This document shows positions 58,240-64,000 of a DNA stretch of 64,000 nt, piece by piece. The notes under the pieces were generated by a model. The model was not told the origin of the DNA. It saw only the letters and a list, made by a program, of their open reading frames with translations, and ran no database searches. This DNA comes from CAWINY01 sp963837635. Its GTDB lineage: Bacteria > Acidobacteriota > Terriglobia > Terriglobales > Acidobacteriaceae. Numbering within the stretch: the first letter of the stretch is position 1; every line of letters starts with the position of its first letter. The stretch spans positions 62,001-126,000 of the forward strand of contig CAWINY010000006.1 in assembly GCA_963837635.1 (NCBI GenBank), written 5' to 3'. The translations under genes were made by a program, and so were the position numbers.

Positions 58240-59661
58240 CTACTTCTTGGAATTGAAATCCGCCACTCCGACGCGCAGCAAGGTACGGTGTCTGACGGAG
58301 CGGGTCTCGTCCTCCTCACCTGTCTCCTCTTCGACGTTCTTCTTGTCCGGCTCAGCTTTCGAGGGCTCCGGGCCCTCTTCCGCCCAAGCGCCGTAGACGC
58401 GGCCGTTCAGAGCGGCGAGGCCGGTGTAATCGCCGAGAAAGTCATCCTTGCCAACGAAGGGTTGTTGGGTCCATGCGTAGTTAGTGAACGTCTGGCCGCT
58501 GTCGGTGGAGCGGGCCAGCACGACGAGCGTCTTCTTGTTCTGCGGATCGCCGCGCCGGTCGTAGAAGATCACGTAAGCCGTGCCGTCGCTAGGATCGACC
58601 GCGAGCCACTGGAAGAACTGGTCCGCCCCGTTGTGCAGCGGGTCGTTGTTAACGCGAACCGGCGGCGACCAACTGTGTCCCTGATCGCGCGATGTGCTGG
58701 CGAAGATGTCCACATCGCCGTTCCGGTAGTCGCTCCAGGTGATAAACAAAGTGCCTTTTCCGCGCGGATCGATCGCGATCTGGGGAAACCCGTTCGCTCG
58801 CGAGGTCTCACTAACGTTGAACTGAGGCGGCGCAGTTGGAACGATCCCGCGAGAGGGAACGAAGGTCTTTCCGCCATCTCGCGAGAAGGTGAAGTCGATG
58901 CGGTTATCGCCCGCCCATACTACGTACAAGGTGCCGTCCGCCGCCACCGCGCCGGTGAAGCCTTCGACCGCGCCGTTGTCATCGCGTGGCAGGCCGTCTA
59001 CGCTGTCGATCTTGATCGGCTCCGACCAGGTCAGCCCGCCATTGATCGAACGGGAAAACAGGATGACCGACTTATCCAGCGTGAATCGGGTCCAGCCCAC
59101 GTAGAGATTGCCGCGATGCGGCGACCGGGGCTGCGTGTCGGCAACGAGGTAGGGCTTGTCCTCGAACGGAATTCCGGGATCGCTCGGGTGAGAGATCACG
59201 GCGATGGCGCGCCCCTCCCAGCTCTTGCCGCCGTCCAGCGAGCGCTTGATGAACACGCCGTTGCGCGTGGCATTGTGGGCCCAGTAGTTCGTGGTGCCGA
59301 GCTTGTCGAAAGCGATATAGCAGAGAATCGCATGCCCTTGGGCGTCGAAGGCGATCGACGGATCGCCGGAAACTCTGAATTCCTGGGGCGCGGTTTTCAC
59401 CGAGGCCCAGGATGCCCCGGCGTCGGATGAAAATGCCGCCGTTGCGCCGATTTGGTAGGCCACCACCACCTGTTGCGGATTATTGGGATTGATCGCGACC
59501 GATGGCTCATTGAAGAAGCCAACCTGAGTCAGATCGGTAACCTGCGCTCCGGGCACAGGGGGGAGCGTTTCGGCACCTTGGCTCCGGGGCGGGACGCTTT
59601 GTGCCGCACCTGCGGCAACCAGCAGCAGAACAGCGATCAAGATTCGCACGCGGGGGATCAT
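58240..59661 (-). CDS. Secreted sialidase-like (BNR/Asp-box repeat) protein
   Basis: The 473-residue product has a signal peptide (RILIAVLLLVAAGAAQS, residues about 4-21) and a six-bladed beta-propeller fold with at least six Asp-box motifs of the S-x-D-x-G-x-[TS]-[WF] type: SSDAGASW, SLDGGKSW, SINGGLTW, SRDGGKTF, SRDQGHSW and STDSGQTF. An acidic lysine/glutamate-rich tail follows. The catalytic residues of true sialidases are not evident, so it is better called a propeller protein than an enzyme. Confidence 0.85.
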   Translation of the reverse strand: MIPRVRILIAVLLLVAAGAAQSVPPRSQGAETLPPVPGAQVTDLTQVGFFNEPSVAINPNNPQQVVVAYQIGATAAFSSDAGASWASVKTAPQEFRVSGDPSIAFDAQGHAILCYIAFDKLGTTNYWAHNATRNGVFIKRSLDGGKSWEGRAIAVISHPSDPGIPFEDKPYLVADTQPRSPHRGNLYVGWTRFTLDKSVILFSRSINGGLTWSEPIKIDSVDGLPRDDNGAVEGFTGAVAADGTLYVVWAGDNRIDFTFSRDGGKTFVPSRGIVPTAPPQFNVSETSRANGFPQIAIDPRGKGTLFITWSDYRNGDVDIFASTSRDQGHSWSPPVRVNNDPLHNGADQFFQWLAVDPSDGTAYVIFYDRRGDPQNKKTLVVLARSTDSGQTFTNYAWTQQPFVGKDDFLGDYTGLAALNGRVYGAWAEEGPEPSKAEPDKKNVEEETGEEDETRSVRHRTLLRVGVADFNSKK

Positions 59662-59689
59662 AGCATTGGGGTGATCGGAGGTCGAACTG

Positions 59690-59993
59690 CTTACCGCGGA
59701 TTTAACGGATTAGAGACGGGTTCACGCGGATGTTTCCTATGACACCCAAGAGATTGTCATTCCGAGCGAAGCGAGGAATCTGCATTTTTGTTGAGTTGAC
59801 GAAGCTGCAGATTCCTCGCGCCAAAACCGGGCGCTCCGTCGAAAACCGTCCCACATCTGCCAAAGGCAGGCAGATGTGGGGCACCCTCCGATTTTCATCT
59901 CTGTGGGTGGGCCGTAGACCTATTCGGAATGACAAATCCATCAACAAAAATCCGTGTTCGATCCGTTCCAATCCGTGAAATCCGCGGTAAGCA
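59690..59993. repeat. Nested repeats: TTGTCATTCCGA hairpin interrupted by CCACATCTGC element
   Basis: The TTGTCATTCCGAGCGAAGCGAGGAATCTGCA arm begins at 59754 and its inverted arm TGCAGATTCCTCGCG begins at 59806, but it is broken before it completes. The missing part (ATTCGGAATGACAA) appears only at about 59921-59934. Between lies a CCCACATCTGCC-GGCAGATGTGGG element. Period-10 CGGAT/ATCCG units bracket the whole. The 336-base gap has no gene. Confidence 0.75.
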
Positions 59994-59997
59994 GTTC

Positions 59998-61158
59998 TTA
60001 CTTGCCGGCGCTCACGGCCGCTTTCCTGCCGTTGGCCACTTCCGCGTAGACGTGCAGCATGCGTTGCACGGAGGTCTGCCACGAGTAGCGCGCCGCCTGC
60101 TCGTAGCCGCGCTGTTTGAGCCGGTCGCGCAAGGGTTGATCGGTCAACACCTTCAGCAAGGCCCGCATGATGTCGAAGACGTTCTCCGGATTGACCAGCA
60201 CGGCCGCGTTGCCCACCACTTCCGGCAGCGACGAGGTGTTGGCGGTCACCACCGGAGTGCCGTGGGCCATGGCTTCCAACGGCGGCAACCCGAATCCCTC
60301 GTAGAGTGAGGGGAATACGAAAATCTTGGCTGCATCGTAGAAGATGCGCAGCACGTCAATGGGGACAAAGCCGAGAAAGCGAACATCATTCTGCACCCCG
60401 CTCTTAATGGCCGCGCGCCGCAGGTCGGGGTGCTTGGAGATGTCGTCGCCAATGACAATCAGCTTCAGGTCGGGAAACTTGTCCACTTTTTCCAACTCGC
60501 CCTTGAGCGCCGAAAAGGCCTCGATGAGGCGCACCACGTTCTTGTGCGGGCTGATTCGGCCGGCATAGAGCAGGAAGGGATTGTGCACCTGATAGCGCTC
60601 GGCAATGAATTGGCGGTCCGCATCGGTGGCGTGGCCCAGGCGGAAGCGATCGTCGATGGCGTTATACACGACCTCGACCTTGTCGCCGTTGACCGGGAAC
60701 AGACGCTGCACGTCATTCTTGGTGAAATTCGAAACCGCGAAGATGCGCGAGGCCCGCTCCAGCACCATGCGCGTGAAGGTAAAGTGGAAGCTCCGCCGCA
60801 ATCCCCCGTGCCGATCCGCCCGGTACATATAATCCAGCAAATCGTGAACCGTGACCACGTAGGGGCAGGTCAGATAGATCGGGAGCGGCAGCAGGTGCGG
60901 CACATGCACCAGATCGCACCCCTGCTCTTTCACCAGCGCACGGAAGCGCAGGTTGCCGCGCAGGGAATACTCCTCGGCGGCGAAGGGGACGGGGTGAAAG
61001 TTGGGGGGCAGCTCGCCGATCTCATGAATGCGCTCGGTATCGCCGATGACGCAATACTGGTTCTCGCGATCCAGGCGCGTGAGCGTGCGCAGCACGTTGC
61101 GGATGTAGGTGCCTACGCCGAAATCCGTAATGTGACGGACATCGATTCCGACTTTCAC
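59998..61158 (-). CDS. Family 4 glycosyltransferase
   Basis: The 386-residue product is a GT-B glycosyltransferase of the GT4 type. It begins VGIDVRHITDFGVGTYIRNVLR, has FLLYAGRISPHKNVVRLIEAF in the middle (donor-site start), and FVFPSLYEGFGLPPLEAMAHGTPVVTANTSSLPEVVGNAAVLVNP, including the E-x7-E motif, toward the end. It transfers sugars from nucleotide-activated donors, probably in envelope polysaccharide synthesis. No neighbouring sugar gene is seen. Confidence 0.93.
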   Translation of the reverse strand: MKVGIDVRHITDFGVGTYIRNVLRTLTRLDRENQYCVIGDTERIHEIGELPPNFHPVPFAAEEYSLRGNLRFRALVKEQGCDLVHVPHLLPLPIYLTCPYVVTVHDLLDYMYRADRHGGLRRSFHFTFTRMVLERASRIFAVSNFTKNDVQRLFPVNGDKVEVVYNAIDDRFRLGHATDADRQFIAERYQVHNPFLLYAGRISPHKNVVRLIEAFSALKGELEKVDKFPDLKLIVIGDDISKHPDLRRAAIKSGVQNDVRFLGFVPIDVLRIFYDAAKIFVFPSLYEGFGLPPLEAMAHGTPVVTANTSSLPEVVGNAAVLVNPENVFDIMRALLKVLTDQPLRDRLKQRGYEQAARYSWQTSVQRMLHVYAEVANGRKAAVSAGK

Positions 61159-61169
61159 GGGGTTAGTGT

Positions 61170-61240
61170 AGCGCGAAAAGTAGTACTCAGTACTCAGGAC
61201 CAGAGGAACGTGGCAACACTGAGTACTGGGTACTGAGTCC
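61170..61240. repeat. Inverted heptad repeat (AGTACTC units)
   Basis: AGTACTCAGTACTCAG on the left and ACTGAGTACTGGGTACTGAGT on the right repeat with a period of seven bases and are mutually inverted. It lies between the glycosyltransferase and the next small gene. Confidence 0.8.
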
Positions 61241-61243
61241 GTG

Positions 61244-61486
61244 CTATCGTTCCTTCAGCTTCAGCTTGTCCTTATTTTCTTCCATGAAGCTGCGCAGGCG
61301 ATCCGAGGCGTCCAGCAGGCGGATCCACTGCTCGTAGTAGAGCGTCACCGGGAAGCGTCCCAGGCCGTACACGCTGACCCCGCCCTTTTCGCTCACTTTC
61401 AACTGCAGCTCGCCGGTGCGGCGGGTGGTTTGCGCTTCCAACTCCGCAATGCGCGCCTTCAGTTGTTCAACCGACTCTTCAGCCAT
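61244..61486 (-). CDS. Small hypothetical protein with N-terminal coiled coil
   Basis: The 80-residue product begins with a coiled-coil segment (EESVEQLKARIAELEAQ) and continues KVSEKGGVSVYGLGRFPVTLYYEQWIRLLDASDRLRSFMEENKDKLKLK, a pattern conserved in many bacterial small proteins of unknown function. It carries no membrane segment. GAGGAAG precedes the ATG. It may co-transcribe with the gene downstream. Confidence 0.7.
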   Translation of the reverse strand: MAEESVEQLKARIAELEAQTTRRTGELQLKVSEKGGVSVYGLGRFPVTLYYEQWIRLLDASDRLRSFMEENKDKLKLKER

Positions 61487-61499
61487 TCTCTTCCTCCAC

Positions 61500-61600
61500 G
61501 ATAAGTACAGGTATCAGGTCCCAGGTAGCAGGCATCAGCTCTCGGCCATTTCGCGGTTCAGTACCGTTCCCGGACACCTCTGACTGATACCTGATGCCTT
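61500..61600. repeat. Degenerate heptad inverted repeat (AGGTATC type)
   Basis: AGGTATC, AGGTCCC, AGGTAGC, AGGCATC follow one another with a period of seven bases at about 61508-61536, with TGATACCTGATGCC answering near 61580-61595. It lies between two hypothetical genes. Confidence 0.7.
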
Positions 61601-61604
61601 ACAG

Positions 61605-62075
61605 CTACTTCTTGAAAAGGTTCTCGAATGCCTTGCGCGCATCCGCGGCACGGCTGCCGCCGCTCGGCACACTGCTGCCCGGATTTGGGGTGCTGGATGC
61701 GACCGGCGCACCCGTCGAGGTCTCGCGCTCAAAGCGCAAGGTCAACTGAAACAACGAGCATTGGTTTTCGGCATCTTTTCGGGCCACCCGCTGGGTCACC
61801 GCCTGGCGGCACTCGTTCTGCAGGGAGGTGTCGAAGTGGGTGCACATCTTGCAGGAATGCAAGGCGGCCTGGCACTTGGGACAATTACCGAGCGGCTCTG
61901 TCAACCCCTGCAGCACAACGCCGCAATTGCAGCAGCGCGCCACTTCATGCGTGCCCGGCATCTGCATCGGGCGCGGACCGCCCATGCTGTCTTTCGACCG
62001 GGGCCCGGATTTCGCTTGCTGTGGCCGGTCCTCGCGGTCCTGGTAGCCGTGTTGCCGGTATTTGCGTTCGGACAT
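61605..62075 (-). CDS. Zinc-ribbon-like hypothetical protein
   Basis: The 156-residue product starts at the ATG at 62075 (MSERKYRQH), chosen for AGGGAGA upstream; a longer open frame exists. A basic N-terminal stretch is followed by CCNCGVVLQGLTEPLGNCPKCQAALHSCKMC and a Cys-rich tail with ECRQ, suggesting one or two zinc sites, then a low-complexity Ser/Pro/Gly tail. The CxxC-x13-CPKC pattern is that of a zinc ribbon. No family is named. Confidence 0.65.
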   Translation of the reverse strand: MSERKYRQHGYQDREDRPQQAKSGPRSKDSMGGPRPMQMPGTHEVARCCNCGVVLQGLTEPLGNCPKCQAALHSCKMCTHFDTSLQNECRQAVTQRVARKDAENQCSLFQLTLRFERETSTGAPVASSTPNPGSSVPSGGSRAADARKAFENLFKK

Positions 62076-62450
62076 GAATTCTCCCTGAAGCTGTTTGTCC
62101 CAAGAAACGTGTCTGAGCCAACGAGCGGCGCTTGCCGGGTCTCCGGTTGCGCTCCTTATGGAGCCCGCACTTAACAATGCGAGGCGGCGAACGCACTTCA
62201 AAAAAAGAGCGGCTGCTCTGGGATCCCTGCTAGGCTAGTCAGCTAACTATACGACGCCGGGCGCCGGAATGCACCTGCCTTGGCTGCCGACTTGGCGCGA
62301 GGCAGGCGGGGGAATCAACAACGGATCAAAACGGATTTAGACGGATCGGAAATCAATGAAGACGTTTTGAAAGATTTTGCCGTCGGTTTCATCCGGATCC
62401 GTTTCAATCCGTCTCATTCCGTTGTTAGACCCGGAACTGGAATAGCGGGA
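62076..62450. other. Repeat-rich gap before the DUF2252 gene
   Basis: Period-10 units (AACGGATCAA, AACGGATTTA, GACGGATCGG) lie at 62318-62350 with inverted GGATCCG, TTTCAATCCG, TCTCATTCCG at 62395-62430, together forming an inverted repeat. No gene is seen; frames through this DNA extend the DUF2252 frame upstream but are repeat sequence. Confidence 0.55.
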
Positions 62451-63803
62451 ATGGGCAAATCCGTCGAAAATGCTTGCATGAAGAATGACAGCTTTGGCGG
62501 GCGCAAGCAAGCCTATGTCTTCGGCAGGAGCCGCCGAGAGCGCGTGGGCCGGGTCCGGCTGTGCCGCTGGAGATCCTCCCGCCGCAGCGCCGACCTGATC
62601 GAAATGATTCGCGCCGGCCTGCAGGGCCGCCTGCCGCAACTGGTACCCATCAAGTTGGAGCGCATGGCGCAATCGCCCTTCGGCTTCTTCCGCGGCTCTG
62701 CCGCCCTGATGGCCGCCGACCTCGGTTCCATGCCGGCCAGCGGCATCATCGCGCAAATCTGTGGCGACGCCCATGTGCGCAACCTGGGCGCCTTCGCCGC
62801 GCCGGACGGCCGCATTGTTTTTGACATCAACGACTTCGACGAGACCATCGCCGCGCCCTGGGAGTGGGATGTCAAACGCCTGGCGGCCAGCCTCGTCCTC
62901 GCCGGGCGCGAAGCCGGCGACGGCGATGATGCCTGCGGCGGCGCCGTGCTGCACTTTGCCCATGCCTATCGTGAATCTATCCATTATGGCTGCGAGCTGA
63001 CCGCGCTGGAATGCGCTCGCCTCCAGGTACACCGTCATAAGGAAGCCCTGCCTGTGGCCAGCGCGCTCCACAAGGCGGCACGCGCCACCCCGCAGGAGAA
63101 TCTCGCCAAGCTTGTGCACAAGCAGGGCAAGCGCGAATGGGCCTTCCAGGAAGCCAAGCCCGTGCTGTTCCGAGTGGGGAATCGCGAACGGGAACTCGTG
63201 CTCGACTCGCTGGCCGGGTATCGCACCACCTTGGCGGTGGAACGCCGGCATCTGCTGGATGCTTACCGCCCGGTTGATTTGGCGTTTAAGGTCGTCGGCA
63301 CCGGGAGCGTGGGCGTGCGCGATTATGCGGTCCTGTGCTTCGGGCGCGACGAGGAGGATCCGCTGTTTCTGCAGGTCAAGGAGGAGATGCCATCCTGTTA
63401 TAGCGCGCAGCTTTCGAAAGCCGCGCACCAGAGCGATCACCAAGGCAAACGCGTGGTGGAAGGCCAACGCCTGATACAGGCGCAGTCGGACCTGCTGCTG
63501 GGATGGACCTCGATCGAAGGCCGCGACTATTTGGTCCGCCAGCTCAGCGATCACAAGGGCAGCATCGAGATTGAGGATCTCAAGGGCGAGGGCTTGCTGC
63601 AATATGCGGGCATGTGCGGCGAAGTGCTGGCCAAAGGACACGCGCGCTCGTGCAATCCCTGCGCCATCGCCGGCTATCTTGGCCAATCAGAGCGCTTCGA
63701 TGCCGCCCTCCAAGGCTTTGCCTTAGCTTACGCCGACCAGGCGACCAAGGACTACGATCGCTTTCTTAAGGCGGTGAAAGCAGGGGTCCTCCTCCAGCGG
63801 TGA
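62451..63803 (+). CDS. DUF2252 protein (kinase-like fold)
   Basis: The 450-residue product matches DUF2252, a family with a protein-kinase-like fold of unknown substrate. Signatures are LVPIKLERMAQSPFGFFRGSAALMAADL (residues about 60-90), CGDAHVRNLGAFAAPDGRIVFDINDFDETIAAPWEWDVKRLAASLVLAG, and a late FLQVKEEMPSCYS and DYLVRQLSDHKGS. The DINDFDE segment fits the metal-binding aspartates. The ATG at 62451 is chosen because DNA upstream is dispersed repeat; an ATG at 62478 is also possible. Confidence 0.88.
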   Translation: MGKSVENACMKNDSFGGRKQAYVFGRSRRERVGRVRLCRWRSSRRSADLIEMIRAGLQGRLPQLVPIKLERMAQSPFGFFRGSAALMAADLGSMPASGIIAQICGDAHVRNLGAFAAPDGRIVFDINDFDETIAAPWEWDVKRLAASLVLAGREAGDGDDACGGAVLHFAHAYRESIHYGCELTALECARLQVHRHKEALPVASALHKAARATPQENLAKLVHKQGKREWAFQEAKPVLFRVGNRERELVLDSLAGYRTTLAVERRHLLDAYRPVDLAFKVVGTGSVGVRDYAVLCFGRDEEDPLFLQVKEEMPSCYSAQLSKAAHQSDHQGKRVVEGQRLIQAQSDLLLGWTSIEGRDYLVRQLSDHKGSIEIEDLKGEGLLQYAGMCGEVLAKGHARSCNPCAIAGYLGQSERFDAALQGFALAYADQATKDYDRFLKAVKAGVLLQR

Positions 63804-63953
63804 TTTGCCCGTCGTCTGCTCGCAGCATAGCGTTTCCTGATTCAGGAAGAAGCAGGAAGAAGCCCGTTCCGGGCTGAAGGCGGATAGGGAACATACGATT
63901 TTCTCAGTCCTGATTCGCCAATCTGGCTTACAATTTTTGCAGAGGACGGTGCC

Positions 63954-64000
63954 TTGCCTAAGTTTGAAGAATGTCTTCAGCGCCTCGAACTCATCGTTGC
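63954..64000 (+). CDS. xseB: Probable exodeoxyribonuclease VII small subunit, truncated by window end
   Basis: A TTG at 63954 follows AGAGGACG and begins MPKFEECLQRLELIV, the usual opening of XseB (consensus FE-x2-L-x-RLE-x-IV). Only 15 codons are in the window. XseB with XseA degrades single-stranded DNA. Identity rests on this short pattern. Confidence 0.55.
   Translation, partial: MPKFEECLQRLELIV

Overview
The window is chromosomal DNA of high GC content from a bacterium that respires or otherwise handles inorganic sulfur compounds by the dissimilatory pathway. The gene complement best fits an uncultured member of the Acidobacteriota related to the peat-soil group called Candidatus Sulfotelmatobacter. 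That includes dsr genes carrying both dsrD and dsrL, a DUF2934 protein, and intergenic DNA crowded with hairpin repeats. The taxon is an inference from family knowledge; no rRNA gene is present.

Layout. At 1-2.7 kb lies a three-gene operon (ParA-like ATPase, unknown protein, HEPN-like protein) whose ATPase gene is split by an IS5-family element. At 2.8-13 kb are housekeeping genes: tilS, a ChaN-like gene, ubiX, an M23 peptidase, gatC and gatA, a DciA-like gene, a ferritin-like gene, citrate synthase with a remnant of a second copy, and a DUF302 gene. At 13.5-42.9 kb is one continuous sulfur-metabolism region. Its minus-strand arm reads aprB-aprA, two Cys-rich proteins, qmoABC, sat, then a kinase-BON gene, with an Rrf2 regulator beyond. 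A DsrMK/TmcCB-like pair diverges from it. After two small membrane proteins and a siroheme-synthase gene, the plus-strand arm reads dsrA-dsrB-dsrL-dsrC, an RsbRD-like gene, dsrMKJOP, cobA, dsrD and dsrN. At 43-64 kb are a VapBC-type module, FmdE, HD-GYP and MerR regulators, a UvrC-like protein, RidA, FKBP, rpmB, ndk, a ccmF/ccmH group, DksA-like, sialidase-like, GT4 and DUF2252 genes, and the first codons of a probable xseB.

How the genes work together. Sat activates sulfate to APS. AprBA reduces APS to sulfite with electrons from menaquinol via QmoABC. DsrAB with DsrC reduces sulfite, and DsrMKJOP and the extra DsrMK-like pair connect DsrC or thiols to the quinone pool. CobA and the Met8-like protein make the siroheme DsrAB needs, DsrN probably amidates it, and the ccm genes would mature the heme c of DsrJ. 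DsrL could couple DsrAB to NAD(P)H. The direction of the pathway is not settled by sequence: DsrD points to reduction, DsrL is best known from oxidisers, and no dsrEFH is seen here.

Three palindromes of the form GTGA-N6-TCAC, a Crp/Fnr-type site, lie in the apr/DsrMK-like and dsrA upstream regions and suggest a shared regulator. Intergenic spaces are packed with inverted repeats whose arms are degenerate tandem repeats with periods of 7, 8 or 10 bases, plus other hairpin families. One of these is inserted in frame inside tilS. No tRNA, rRNA or CRISPR array was recognised.
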